NCBI RefSeq assembly: GCF_900176605.1 | Contig: NZ_FXLP01000004.1 | Coordinates: 310,001-374,000, forward strand | Length of the DNA stretch: 64,000 nucleotides | Direction of reading: 5' to 3' | From: Peptoniphilus vaginalis | GTDB lineage: Bacteria; Bacillota; Clostridia; Tissierellales; Peptoniphilaceae | In this document: in pieces, positions 45,906 through 55,158 of the stretch | How positions within the stretch are numbered: the first letter of the stretch is position 1 | Layout: every line of letters begins with the position of its first letter | The notes under the pieces: generated by a model | The model's database searches: none | What the model was told of the DNA's origin: nothing | The model's input: the letters and a program-made list of their open reading frames with translations, nothing else | Program-made: the position numbers and the translations under genes

Positions 45906-48900
45906 TGTTAAGAGAATTTATATCTGCAAGAAAAATGAATTTGACCACCAATCAAAGGACCTAAGAGAAGAAATTAAAAGCTCTCTTGGAATTGAAACTA
46001 CTTATATAAAAACCTACAGGAGATATGACGTCGATATAAAAGATGAAAGTTTAGAAAAAACTTTAGCCAGCGTTTTTTATGAAGCTCCAGTAGAAGAAGT
46101 TTACTATGAAGACTACAAAAAATTAGAAGCTTCCTTTGAAAATCCTATTGGGATCCAATACCAAGCAGGACAATTTGACAACAGAGAAGAGGGACTTATC
46201 CAAACTCTTGCCCTTTTCACTGATGAAAAGCTAAGAGCCAAGGTCACAGAAGTTTATGACATTGGAGGAGTAAGTCAAGCTGACCTTGAAAAGATAAAAG
46301 CATTCTTAATTAACCCAGTTGACTCTCAAGAAGTTGATGTATATAAGGAAACTGAACTTAGGGAAGATGCAAAGGAAAATCACGAAAACCTAGTTTATGA
46401 TGGTTTCAATAAACTTGACAAGGACGGACTTATTAAATTTGTTGAAGAAAAGTCCCTTGCTATGAGTCCAGAAGACTTAGAGGTATTGCAAGACTACTTC
46501 AAGTCAGAAAACAGGGACCCAAATGAAACTGAAGTGGCAATAATTGATACTTATTGGTCTGACCACTGTAGGCACACAACTTTTAACACAGAGCTTGATG
46601 TTGACTTTAATGTTGTTACTGAACTTGATAGGGAAATCAAAAGAGTTTTTGATGACTATTTAAAGATGAGAGAAGAGCTTGGAGTTAAAAAGCCAGTTAC
46701 CCTAATGGGACTTGGCACAATTTTATCCAAGGAACTTAGAAAAAATGGAAAGCTAGAAGACCTAGAAGTTTCATCTGAAATCAATGCTTGCTCTGTAAAA
46801 ATCAAGGCAAAGGTAGAAGTTGAGGGCAAGCTAGAAGACCGTGACTACCTACTTATGTTTAAGAACGAAACCCACAACCATCCAACAGAAATTGAACCTG
46901 TTGGCGGTGCATCAACTTGTCTTGGTGGTGCTATAAGAGACCCACTTTCTGGTAGGTCCTATGTTTACCAAGCCATGAGGGTAACTGGAGCAGGAGATCC
47001 TTTTACTCCAATTGAAAAAACTCTTAAGGGAAAATTGCCACAAAAGAAAATTGTCACAGAAGCAGCACTTGGCTACTCTTCTTACGGCAATCAAGTTGGA
47101 GTTGCAACTGGACTTGTTGACGAATTATACCACCCAGGTTATGTGGCAAAGAGGATGGAAACTGGTGCAGTTATAGCAGCTTGTCCTCTTGAAAATGTAA
47201 AGAGAATCGAACCTACTGAAGGAGATGTAGTTATCCTTCTTGGTGGAAGGACTGGTAGAGATGGCATTGGTGGAGCAACTGGCTCATCAAAGTCTCACAA
47301 GGTTTCTTCTATTGAAACAGAATCTGCCCAAGTGCAAAAGGGTAACGCTCCAGAAGAAAGAAAAATCCAAAGACTATTTAGAAATCCTGAAGCAGCAAAG
47401 CTAATCAAAAAGTGTAACGACTTCGGTGCAGGTGGAGTTTCAGTTGCTATTGGCGAGCTTGCTGACTCCATCGAAGTAAAACTTGATAAGGTTCCCCTAA
47501 AGTACATGGGACTAAAGCCAAGAGAAATTGCAATTTCAGAATCTCAAGAGAGAATGGCAGTTGTTATAGACAAAGACGACGTAGACAAGTTTATGGAACT
47601 TGCTGAAAGGGAAAATCTTGAAGCTACCTTAGTTGCTAGGGTAACTGGCGACAAGAGATTAAAGATGTACTACAAGGATGAACTTATCTGCGATATGAGT
47701 TACGACTTTGTAAACCAAACTGGAGCAAAGAGGTTTGAAGAAGTTGAAGTTGTAAGTGAAGACCTTCCAAAATTCTTAAATAAGAAGGATGGACTAGAAG
47801 ACCTTGAAAAATATTTACAAGACTTAAATATAACTTCTAAGAGGAATATGATTGAGCTTTTTGACTCATCAGTAGGTGCATCAACAGTCTTACAACCTCT
47901 TGGAGGTAAAAAACAAAATACACCAGCCCAAGTTATGGCAGCCCTTATCCCAACAGATGATGGCGAATCAAAAACAGCTTCAGTTATGTCCTATGGATTT
48001 AATCCAGAATTATCTTTTGAATCACAATTCCTTGGTGGCTATTACGCAGTAGTTGAATCTATTGCAAAACTTGTGGCAGCAGGAGCACCCCTTGAAGGCA
48101 TTAGACTTTCTTTCCAAGAATTTTATGAAAAGATGGACAACAAGAAGGCATGGTCAAAACCACTTAAGTCACTTCTTGGAGCCCTAAAGGCATCAAGATT
48201 CTTTGATGCACCACCAATTGGGGGCAAGGACTCCATGAGTGGAAGCTTCGAAGACATAAATGTTCCACCAACTCTAATTTCCTTTGCAGTTAATACTGTG
48301 GATGTGAAAAATATCATCAGTCCAGAATTTAAGGGCAAGGGCAAGCTTGGTCTTATAAGAACTAAGAGAGATGACATTGGGGCACTTGACCTTGACATGG
48401 CGAAAGAAAATTTCTTAAATCTTCAAAAAGAAATAGAAGGAGGAAATATAATTTCTGCCGCAGCTATAACTCACAAGGGCAGCCTTCCACAAATTTTTGA
48501 AATGGCAATAGACAATGTGGGCTTTGACATAAAATTAGATGACCTTTACTCACCACTTTACGGATCCTTTATAGTTGAGTACCTAGAAGACAGGGACTTC
48601 ATAGAAAAGCTTGGTGACTTTAAAGAAGATGAAATGATTGTCAACGGAGAAAAGCTAGATATAGAAAAATTATCTAAGGCATATCTCACAAGAATGGATA
48701 AAATCTTCAAGCCACTTGACTCACATAAGCTAGAAAAGATTGACCAAGCTAAGGCTCCAAAGAGAAGGATGAAGTCTAAGAAGCCAGTTGATGAGGTTAA
48801 GGTTGTTATACCAGCCTTCCCTGGCACAAACTCAGAATACGATACAGCGAGAGCCTTTGAAAGAGCTGGAGCAAAAGCAGAAGTCGTAATCTTTAGGAAC

Positions 48901-49563
48901 AAGGACGACAAGGCCCTTCAAGAATCTATAGAGGAATTGGCAGAAAAAATTTCCAAGGCACAAATCCTTGCAATACCTGGAGGCTTCTCACTAGGAGATG
49001 AGCCAGGTGGATCTGGTAAATTTATAGCCAATGTAATTAGGTCAGAAAAAGTTAAGAAGGCAATTGAAACTCTATTAGAAGTTAACGACGGACTAATCCT
49101 TGGAATTTGTAACGGCTTCCAAGCCCTAGTTAAGACAGGACTTCTTCCTTACGGCAAGATCAAGGACCTTGAAGAAGATGACCCAACTTTAACATACAAC
49201 ACTTGCTCAAGACACATAGCAAGAGTTGTGGACACAGTTGTCATGTCTAACAATTCACCATGGCTTGCTAAACTAGAAGAAGGCAAAACTTATAAGGTTC
49301 CAATTTCTCATGGAGAAGGAAGATTTATTGCAAGTGAAGAAGCAATCAAGGAAATCTTAGACAAGGAACAAGTTGCTCTTTGCTACGCAGATGCACCAAA
49401 TGGTTCAGCATTAAACGTAGAAGCACTAATGTCAGAAGACGGAAAAATCCTCGGCAAGATGGGACACAGCGAAAGATTTGTAGAAAACACATTTAAGAAC
49501 ATTAGGGACATGGAACTTGAAGACATCTTCACAGGAGGAGTAGAGTTCTTTAAGAAAGACTAA
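45895..49563 (+). CDS. purL: phosphoribosylformylglycinamidine synthase, single-chain
   Basis: 1222-aa fused FGAM synthase: ATP-dependent amidation of FGAR with glutamine, the fourth step of purine synthesis. The first about 950 residues hold the two AIRS-type synthase halves (SDHCRHTTF, FKNETHNHPTEIEPVGGASTC begins the substrate/ATP site). The last about 270 are the glutaminase, with Cys near residue 1072 in GICNGF and His/Glu in SHGEGRF. It is shorter than the E. coli 1295-aa form and fits the clostridial subtype. It starts inside purF. Other pur genes are not in the window. Confidence 0.93.
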   Translation: MKNNVKRIYICKKNEFDHQSKDLREEIKSSLGIETTYIKTYRRYDVDIKDESLEKTLASVFYEAPVEEVYYEDYKKLEASFENPIGIQYQAGQFDNREEGLIQTLALFTDEKLRAKVTEVYDIGGVSQADLEKIKAFLINPVDSQEVDVYKETELREDAKENHENLVYDGFNKLDKDGLIKFVEEKSLAMSPEDLEVLQDYFKSENRDPNETEVAIIDTYWSDHCRHTTFNTELDVDFNVVTELDREIKRVFDDYLKMREELGVKKPVTLMGLGTILSKELRKNGKLEDLEVSSEINACSVKIKAKVEVEGKLEDRDYLLMFKNETHNHPTEIEPVGGASTCLGGAIRDPLSGRSYVYQAMRVTGAGDPFTPIEKTLKGKLPQKKIVTEAALGYSSYGNQVGVATGLVDELYHPGYVAKRMETGAVIAACPLENVKRIEPTEGDVVILLGGRTGRDGIGGATGSSKSHKVSSIETESAQVQKGNAPEERKIQRLFRNPEAAKLIKKCNDFGAGGVSVAIGELADSIEVKLDKVPLKYMGLKPREIAISESQERMAVVIDKDDVDKFMELAERENLEATLVARVTGDKRLKMYYKDELICDMSYDFVNQTGAKRFEEVEVVSEDLPKFLNKKDGLEDLEKYLQDLNITSKRNMIELFDSSVGASTVLQPLGGKKQNTPAQVMAALIPTDDGESKTASVMSYGFNPELSFESQFLGGYYAVVESIAKLVAAGAPLEGIRLSFQEFYEKMDNKKAWSKPLKSLLGALKASRFFDAPPIGGKDSMSGSFEDINVPPTLISFAVNTVDVKNIISPEFKGKGKLGLIRTKRDDIGALDLDMAKENFLNLQKEIEGGNIISAAAITHKGSLPQIFEMAIDNVGFDIKLDDLYSPLYGSFIVEYLEDRDFIEKLGDFKEDEMIVNGEKLDIEKLSKAYLTRMDKIFKPLDSHKLEKIDQAKAPKRRMKSKKPVDEVKVVIPAFPGTNSEYDTARAFERAGAKAEVVIFRNKDDKALQESIEELAEKISKAQILAIPGGFSLGDEPGGSGKFIANVIRSEKVKKAIETLLEVNDGLILGICNGFQALVKTGLLPYGKIKDLEEDDPTLTYNTCSRHIARVVDTVVMSNNSPWLAKLEEGKTYKVPISHGEGRFIASEEAIKEILDKEQVALCYADAPNGSALNVEALMSEDGKILGKMGHSERFVENTFKNIRDMELEDIFTGGVEFFKKD

Positions 49564-49587
49564 GTTTAAAAATTTATAAAATTAAGT

Positions 49588-49612
49588 GGGGCTAGTTTTC
49601 TAGTCCCTTTTA
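49588..49612 (+). terminator. terminator of purFL
   Basis: GGGGCTAG pairs with CTAGTCCC (one G-U) around TTTT, followed by Ts. Confidence 0.85.
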
Positions 49613-49668
49613 AATGCAAATTTTTAGGAGTATAATTTAGTCAAATAAAAATTAAAGAGGGGGAGAAT

Positions 49669-50850
49669 ATGTTACTTAAAGAAATTTTTGACGAGATAGA
49701 TAAGAGACAAGATGAGATGGTAAAACACCGTCGCCACATTCATGAGAACCCAGAGCTTTCCTTTGAAGAAGTTGAAACTGCAAAATACATCGCTGACTAC
49801 TACAAGGGCAAGGATGTGGAAGTCACAAAAAATATGGGAGGCAATGGACTTAGGGTTGTCATTGACACAGGTAAGCCTGGCAAGACTATTGGACTTAGGG
49901 CAGACTTTGACGCCCTTCCAATTCAAGAAGAGACAGGACTTCCCTTTGCATCAAAAAATGAAGGAGTAATGCACGCTTGTGGTCACGATGCCCACACAGC
50001 CTACCTAATGGTTTTGGCAGACATCTTGCGAGAAAAGAAAGACCAACTAAGGGGTAAGATTGTAATTATCCACCAACACGCAGAAGAGACACCTCCAGGA
50101 GGAGCAAAGCAAATGATTGAAGCTGGGGTCCTTGACGGGGTGGATAATGTATTTGGTATTCACGTAATGTCAGCAATGGACTACGGAGAAGTCCAATACC
50201 ACAAGGGCAATACCCAAACAGGTAGGTCAAAGTTTTCTATTAAGTTCCAAGGGGTAGGCGGTCATGGATCTATGCCTCACCTAGCAAATGATTCTATAGT
50301 TGCAGCTTCACACTTTGTCACAGCAGTTCAAACTATTGTATCAAGAAGGGTGTCTCCCTTTGAAAATGGAGTTGTCACAATTGGTTCCTTTGAGGGAGAA
50401 GGAAGCTTTAATATAATAAAGGACTCTGTGAGATTAACAGGAGACATAAGGTCTATGTCAGATGAAACAAGAGAAAAAATTGAAAGAGAAATAGAAAGAA
50501 TTGCCAAGGGAATTGGCGAAACTTTTGGGATGGAAGTCCAAGTAGAATGCAAAAGCGACTATCCAGTCCTCTACAATGACCCAGCCATGACAGACCTTGT
50601 AGTAGATGCAATCAAAGAAGCAGATATAAAAGAAGTCAAAAAAATTTACGATGGAGGACCTCAAACAGCATCAGAAGATTTTGCCTACTACGCAAAGGAA
50701 AGGCCATCTTGTTTTTACTTTGTAGGGGCAAAAAAAGAAGACGCACCCTATGCAAACCACAATCCTAAATTTGACATCAGAGAAGATGCTATGATAGTAT
50801 GTGCCAAGACCATGGCAGCAGTAACAGTGAAGTATTTAATGGAAGACTAA
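49669..50850 (+). CDS. M20 family amidohydrolase/peptidase
   Basis: 393-aa metal enzyme of the M20D group (hippurate hydrolase, N-acyl amino acid hydrolase). Seen: HRHIHENPELSF at the start, ADFDALPIQEETG, the metal-binding MHACGHDAHT near residues 101-110, HAEETPPGGA, a dimerisation lid beginning near GGHGSMPH, and TASEDFAYY near 334. It would release amino acids from N-acyl or amide forms in the cytoplasm; the substrate is open. GGGGGAG precedes the ATG. It is monocistronic between two terminators. Confidence 0.88.
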   Translation: MLLKEIFDEIDKRQDEMVKHRRHIHENPELSFEEVETAKYIADYYKGKDVEVTKNMGGNGLRVVIDTGKPGKTIGLRADFDALPIQEETGLPFASKNEGVMHACGHDAHTAYLMVLADILREKKDQLRGKIVIIHQHAEETPPGGAKQMIEAGVLDGVDNVFGIHVMSAMDYGEVQYHKGNTQTGRSKFSIKFQGVGGHGSMPHLANDSIVAASHFVTAVQTIVSRRVSPFENGVVTIGSFEGEGSFNIIKDSVRLTGDIRSMSDETREKIEREIERIAKGIGETFGMEVQVECKSDYPVLYNDPAMTDLVVDAIKEADIKEVKKIYDGGPQTASEDFAYYAKERPSCFYFVGAKKEDAPYANHNPKFDIREDAMIVCAKTMAAVTVKYLMED

Positions 50851-50865
50851 TAAAATAAATTTTTG

Positions 50866-50896
50866 TAGCTGACACCTTTAGGAGTCAGCTATTTTT
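50866..50896 (+). terminator. terminator of the M20 gene
   Basis: TAGCTGAC and GTCAGCTA form a perfect 8-bp stem extended by CC/GG, followed by five Ts. The IS200 element begins directly behind it. Confidence 0.9.
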
Positions 50897-50971
50897 GTTG
50901 TACGCTTTAGCATGAATAAACCACCAGCTATGCTGGTGGTAGGAAAATAAGCTTTAGCTTCAAGCAAAAAA

Positions 50972-51057
50972 CCTCCCGTGATAAACTATTAATGTTACTG
51001 GCAGTAGCATAAATAGAAAAGGGAGGTATCCTAAAATGGATAAAAATAGTTTATCAC
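50972..51057 (+). promoter_or_regulatory. structured 5' leader that can hide the tnpA ribosome site
   Basis: CCTCCC at 50972-50977 is complementary to the ribosome site GGGAGG at 51021-51026. The next 13 nt (50978-50990) are the exact reverse complement of 51045-51057, codons 4-7 of tnpA. The transcript can therefore fold the start region away. Repression of tnpA by a leader stem is known for Salmonella IS200; the details here are inferred from complementarity. Confidence 0.65.
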
Positions 51058-51509
51058 ATACATCCTGGAATTGTAAGTATCACGTAGTATTTGCTCCAAA
51101 ATACAGAAGACAAGTAATTTATGGAAGATTAAAACAAGATATAGGAAAAATATTAAGAGATTTATGTGATAGAAAAGGAATAAATATAATAGAAGCAGAA
51201 TGCTGTCCAGATCATATCCATATGTTGTTAGAAATCCCACCAAAATACAGTATATCTCAAACGATGGGATATTTAAAAGGGAAAAGTAGCCTAATAATAT
51301 TTGATAGGCACGCGAATTTAAAATACAAATATGGAAATAGACACTTTTGGTGTAGAGGATATTATGTAGACACAGCAGGAAAGAATGCGAAAAAGATACA
51401 AGAATATATAAAAAATCAATTAAAAGAAGATTACATGGCAGATCAAATAAGCATTAAAGAATTTGTAGACCCGTTTACGGGTGAGCAAGTAAACAAAAGC
51501 AAAAAATAA
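51036..51509 (+). CDS. tnpA: IS200-family transposase TnpA (Y1 HUH)
   Basis: 157-aa Y1 transposase. The HUH metal motif is His60-Ile-His62 in CPDHIHML and the catalytic tyrosine is probably Tyr124 in IQEYIKNQ. The protein cuts and joins single-stranded DNA at the hairpin ends, normally on the lagging strand at replication forks, without target duplication. Length matches IS200 transposases. GGGAGG lies about 9 nt before the ATG and is probably masked by the leader. This copy is open throughout and should be functional. Confidence 0.95.
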   Translation: MDKNSLSHTSWNCKYHVVFAPKYRRQVIYGRLKQDIGKILRDLCDRKGINIIEAECCPDHIHMLLEIPPKYSISQTMGYLKGKSSLIIFDRHANLKYKYGNRHFWCRGYYVDTAGKNAKKIQEYIKNQLKEDYMADQISIKEFVDPFTGEQVNKSKK

Positions 51510-51632
51510 GGTGCTTTAGCACCAGCTGTGAAAATTGGTGCACGAGAAAGAAAGTTCAAAGCATGGAATGCTGCCGGTAACAGCCCCTTATAGGGGCAAA
51601 ACAAACCACCGGCTTAGCCGGTGGTTATGATT
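51510..51632 (+). other. structured right-end region of the IS (about 120 nt)
   Basis: Non-coding tail with hairpins GGTGC-TTTA-GCACC, a CAGC/GCTG pairing and CCCC-TTATA-GGGG, then the right-end hairpin. It is almost unchanged in the second, dead copy. It resembles in position the omega-RNA region of IS605 elements, though no tnpB is present. Confidence 0.5.
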
Positions 51633-51732
51633 AAGTTTAGGTTAAATTTATAGAAATTCCCTCCCAGACAAAAGTTTTATATTATAATCGTAAATGCAAA
51701 AGAGTTTTTCTTATTTAATAAAGGAGGATGTT

Positions 51733-52038
51733 ATGGATCCTGTTAAGAGAATTAGCGAGATGGAAAATATTTTAAATGATCACAATGCTTTGATTGAAGA
51801 CCTAAGGGTTGCAATTGAAAAGTTTGCTGACCACCAAGATGAATATATGAAGCTTAGCAATTATTACAGCTCTCAAGAATATTTTGACGACCTAGAGAGG
51901 TATGACAAGGGCGAGTTACCAGAAGACCTTCCATGTGGAGTCCTTTCTGAAGATGCTGTCTTTAATCTCTTTGGCGAAAACTTTAACCTTGCCATTGAAA
52001 TGCTTGAGCTTGCAACTGATGTAATTAAAAACCGTTAA
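51733..52038 (+). CDS. DUF4298 protein
   Basis: 101-aa soluble, acidic protein with the pattern of DUF4298: helical N-terminus (RISEMENILNDHNALIEDLR), YYSSQEYFDDLERYDKGELP, then DLPCGVLSEDAVFNLFGE. Function is unknown. The start is the ATG with AAGGAGG 5 nt upstream; 13 further in-frame codons upstream are unlikely. A TATAAT lies about 55 nt before the start. It is a single gene, ended by a strong terminator. Confidence 0.8.
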   Translation: MDPVKRISEMENILNDHNALIEDLRVAIEKFADHQDEYMKLSNYYSSQEYFDDLERYDKGELPEDLPCGVLSEDAVFNLFGENFNLAIEMLELATDVIKNR

Positions 52039-52040
52039 AC

Positions 52041-52078
52041 AAAGAAGCCGCAGGATTTTTTCTCCTACGGCTTCTTTT
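52041..52078 (+). terminator. bidirectional terminator between DUF4298 and holin-like genes
   Basis: AAGAAGCCGCAGGA pairs with TCCTACGGCTTCTT (one mismatch) around a T-rich loop, with A and T runs outside, serving both convergent genes. Confidence 0.88.
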
Positions 52079-52085
52079 AAAATTT

Positions 52086-52436
52086 TTAGTTAAAGTTATT
52101 GCTTATAAATTCTCTTATAGCACTGTTTATAAAACTTAGGACTATTGATGCCCAGAAGGCTGTCCCAAAGCTTCCAATGTGGGCTGTGGGCACAAGGCTA
52201 AAGGCAAGGTTAAGGACCACTGCGTTAACAACAAGTGAGAATAGACCCAGACTTAAAAGTGTAATTGGGAAGGACAAAACCTTTAGGATTGGTTTTATTG
52301 TAAGGTTAACCAGTGAAAAGATTATTGCCATTGCCACAAAGGCACTCGCTTTGTCAAAGTATATATTATTAAAAATTAGGTCTAGCAGGTAGAATGACAA
52401 GGCATTAGCCACTAGAGAGCCAAGTATTTTTTTCAT
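52086..52436 (-). CDS. phage-holin-family membrane protein (PF04020 type)
   Basis: 116-aa protein with about four hydrophobic helices and the NLTIKPILKVLSFPITLLSLGLFSLV block typical of the 'phage holin 4_2' family (B. subtilis YvlD relatives). Despite the name these are mostly chromosomal proteins of unknown role, often linked to envelope stress. AAGAGATG-type ribosome sequence precedes the ATG. It is convergent with the DUF4298 gene. Confidence 0.82.
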   Translation of the reverse strand: MKKILGSLVANALSFYLLDLIFNNIYFDKASAFVAMAIIFSLVNLTIKPILKVLSFPITLLSLGLFSLVVNAVVLNLAFSLVPTAHIGSFGTAFWASIVLSFINSAIREFISNNFN

Positions 52437-52523
52437 CTCTTCCTCCTTTATGTATCTCTAATTCTTATTATACACTAGACTGGGATTTTGTAATATCATT
52501 TTATTGTAATGGCTTCTTATATA

Positions 52524-52564
52524 TAAAAATACCCTCATTACTGGCTTACCAAGTAAAGAGGGTA
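52524..52564 (-). terminator. terminator of the glutaminase-symporter operon
   Basis: On the minus strand TACCCTC, with an inner TTACTTGG stem, pairs with GAGGGTA and is followed by five Ts. Confidence 0.8.
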
Positions 52565-52591
52565 CACACTACAATTTATGATTTTTATTTT

Positions 52592-54061
52592 TTATTTTTT
52601 ATTCCATGCAGTGATTTTATCCATGTAAGGTTTAAGTTCTTTTACATCGCCTGGGTTAAATACAGGATCTTTTCCTTCTTTAAGTTGTTTCATATAGTCA
52701 TTGTAAACACCAACAGAGATTTTTCCTAAGAATATTAATACAACTAAGTTGATTACTGCCATAATACCCATGAATACGTCTCCTGTGTTCCAAACAATTG
52801 AGAAGTCCCCAACGCAACCAAGAATTACAGCTATAAGGACAATTACCCTGTAGATATTAAGGGCATTTTTACCAAAGTTTAGCTTTAAGATGTTATTTTC
52901 TCCGTAGTAATAGTTACCAACAATTGAAGAGAAGGCAAACATCAATACACAGAATGTTAGGAAGTAATTTGACCAAGAGCCAACTTCATTTGCAAGGGCT
53001 GCTTGTGTTATTTCTAATCCTTTTAGGTCTGATGCATAAATTCCTTCGCCAGATAAGATTACAACGAAAGCTGTTGCTGAACAAACAAGGATTGTGTCTA
53101 GATAAACTCCAAGTGCTTGGATAAGACCTTGTTTTGCAGGGTGAGAAACATCTGCTACTGCTGATGCGTTTGGTACTGCACCCATTCCAGCTTCATTTGA
53201 GAAAAGTCCACGTCTAATACCATTTAGGATTGCTGTTCCAAATAAGCCGCCAAAGCCTGCTTTAAGGGAGAAAGCTCCTTTGAAGATTAGACCAAACATG
53301 TGTGGTATAAGAGCAATGTTTTTTATTACTATGAAAAGTACAACTGCCATATAGATAATTGCCATGAAAGGTACAAGTAAACTTGTTACATCAGCGATTC
53401 TTCTTAGTCCACCAAAGATAATTAATCCAGCTAGAATTATTAGTACAAGAGCTACTATTTTTTTGTCAAGACCAAAAGAAGAGTTAAATCCAGCTGCAAT
53501 TGTATTAGCTTGCATTGCGTTAAAGTTAATACCATAAACTACTGCGATTACAACGGAGAATAAGGCTGCAAGCTTTGGTTTACCAAGAGCCTTTTCCATG
53601 TAAAAAGCAGGGCCACCCTTGAAAGTTCCATCAGGGTTTCTTTCTTTAAATACTTGACCAAGAGTATTTTCTACAAAGGATGATGCGCCTCCAATAAGAG
53701 CTGTTACCCACATCCAAAATACTGCACCAGGTCCACCAATAGATACAGCTGCGGCAACACCAACGATATTACCAGTACCAATATGTGATGCGGCTGAAAT
53801 TGTGAAAGCCTTAAAAGGGGAAATTGAGTTTTTATCCTCAGCTGGTTTAGAAATCAGCTTTATTGCATGTCCGATATTTGTTATTTGACCACCCTTGATT
53901 TTGAAAGTGTAGAAAAGTCCAATTCCAAGTAGTAGTGGTATAAGCAAGTATGTATAAATAGTGTCACTCAAAAGACCAGTGGTCATTGAGAAGGCATCAG
54001 CATACATTTTTTGCCCAAGTAAATTTCCTATGTCATGAATAGTTTGAATTATAGTTCCCAT
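52592..54061 (-). CDS. AGCS-family sodium:amino acid symporter (AlsT/GlnT-like)
   Basis: 489-aa membrane protein with about 10-11 helices of the alanine/glycine:cation symporter family. Typical blocks are seen: SHIGTGNIVGVAAAVSIGGPGAVFWMW, GGPAFYMEKALG, and GLFSNEAGMGAVPNASA. The family takes up alanine, glycine or glutamine with sodium. Here it lies 9 nt downstream of the glutaminase gene, the order found for glsA-glnT in B. subtilis, so glutamine is the likely substrate. Together the two genes would import glutamine and release ammonia and glutamate. Confidence 0.9.
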   Translation of the reverse strand: MGTIIQTIHDIGNLLGQKMYADAFSMTTGLLSDTIYTYLLIPLLLGIGLFYTFKIKGGQITNIGHAIKLISKPAEDKNSISPFKAFTISAASHIGTGNIVGVAAAVSIGGPGAVFWMWVTALIGGASSFVENTLGQVFKERNPDGTFKGGPAFYMEKALGKPKLAALFSVVIAVVYGINFNAMQANTIAAGFNSSFGLDKKIVALVLIILAGLIIFGGLRRIADVTSLLVPFMAIIYMAVVLFIVIKNIALIPHMFGLIFKGAFSLKAGFGGLFGTAILNGIRRGLFSNEAGMGAVPNASAVADVSHPAKQGLIQALGVYLDTILVCSATAFVVILSGEGIYASDLKGLEITQAALANEVGSWSNYFLTFCVLMFAFSSIVGNYYYGENNILKLNFGKNALNIYRVIVLIAVILGCVGDFSIVWNTGDVFMGIMAVINLVVLIFLGKISVGVYNDYMKQLKEGKDPVFNPGDVKELKPYMDKITAWNKK

Positions 54062-54070
54062 AATTACTCC

Positions 54071-55000
54071 TTATAAAAATATGTTTAAATTTAGATCGTT
54101 TGACAAGATTTTCAAAAGGTTCTTGCCACGTATTGAGTTTCCTGACGCATCAAGTCTTGGAGAATAAGTGCAGATTCCACATTTGCCAGGTACTATGCCA
54201 AGTATTGCTCCGCTGACCCCACTTTTTGATGGAATTCCTACGTTTAGAAGAAATTCTCCACTTTCTTCATACATACCGCAGGATGCCATTTGTGCAAGGA
54301 CAATTTTAACTGCTTCTTTTGAAACCATTTCGTCGCCTGTTACAAGATCAGAACCACCATTAGCTAGAACTGCTCCAAGATGAGCAAGTTCACTTGCATT
54401 AATTCCTATGGAACAATTTCTTATATATAGGTCTAGAACTTCATCGGCATTTAAAGAAAAGATTTTTTTGCTTCGTAGGTAATAGGCAATAGATTTGTTG
54501 ACATCAGTAGTTTCCATTTCAGATGAGTAAACTTCTTTTAAGAAACTAATCTTTTCGCTGTCTGATAATTTCTTTACTAAATTAAGAACTCTTTGGAACT
54601 TTTCGTCCACGTCTTTACCAACTATTAAAGATGCTGTTGTAATGGCACCAGCGTTTATTAATGGATTAGATGGTTTGTCATCTATTGGTATTAGAGAGTT
54701 AAACTTGTATTTAGTTGGTTCAGTCCCAACTTTTTCAAATACATCTTGTATAGTGTTATCTTTTAAAGCCATTATAAGAGAGATAACTTTTGAAATAGAT
54801 TGCATAGAGAAAACAGTGTCTATATCACCGAAGTTGTAAACATCTCCTGTTGTAGTTACAATAGATAAGGCAAATCCATTTGGATCAACGTTGGCAAGTT
54901 CTGGTATGTAAGTTGCTAGCTCACCCTCTCCAATAAATCTTTCACTTTTCTTTATGGATTTTTCAATTTTTTTCACTATTTCTTCTCTTTTTAAAAACAT
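54071..55000 (-). CDS. glsA: glutaminase
   Basis: 309-aa enzyme of the serine-dependent beta-lactamase-like glutaminase family: glutamine plus water gives glutamate plus ammonia. Seen: GELATYIPELANVDP at the start, the catalytic SxxK in MQSISKV, LINAGAIT, and the late GIPSKSGVSGAI block. Length is normal. AGGAGGTG lies 4 nt before the ATG. It is the first gene of a two-gene operon with the AGCS symporter. Ammonia from this enzyme can raise internal pH, as well as feeding nitrogen metabolism. Confidence 0.93.
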   Translation of the reverse strand: MFLKREEIVKKIEKSIKKSERFIGEGELATYIPELANVDPNGFALSIVTTTGDVYNFGDIDTVFSMQSISKVISLIMALKDNTIQDVFEKVGTEPTKYKFNSLIPIDDKPSNPLINAGAITTASLIVGKDVDEKFQRVLNLVKKLSDSEKISFLKEVYSSEMETTDVNKSIAYYLRSKKIFSLNADEVLDLYIRNCSIGINASELAHLGAVLANGGSDLVTGDEMVSKEAVKIVLAQMASCGMYEESGEFLLNVGIPSKSGVSGAILGIVPGKCGICTYSPRLDASGNSIRGKNLLKILSNDLNLNIFL

Positions 55001-55158
55001 AATTCACCTCCTATTGTTGAACTTGGAAAAACATTATAGCATAAAAAAGAAACCGATTGCAATATTTTTTTATTTAACGATATATAATGATTAAAAGCCA
55101 ACAAATTAAAATAATTTGTGATAAAATGGGCTCATAAAATATATAAGGAGATGATTTC

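Larger units (their letters stand above)
50899..51632 (+). mobile_element. IS200-type insertion sequence, intact copy
   Basis: About 734-bp element defined by comparison with the second copy at 61.8 kb, which shares sequence from TGTACGC to TTATGATT. It has no terminal inverted repeats. Each end carries a hairpin: left ACCACCAGC-TAT-GCTGGTGGT (50920-50940) and right ACCACCGGC-TTA-GCCGGTGGT (51605-51625), as recognised by Y1 transposases for single-strand cut and join. It encodes only tnpA and no tnpB. The exact cut sites are not proven. It sits just after the U-tract of the M20 terminator. Confidence 0.92.
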
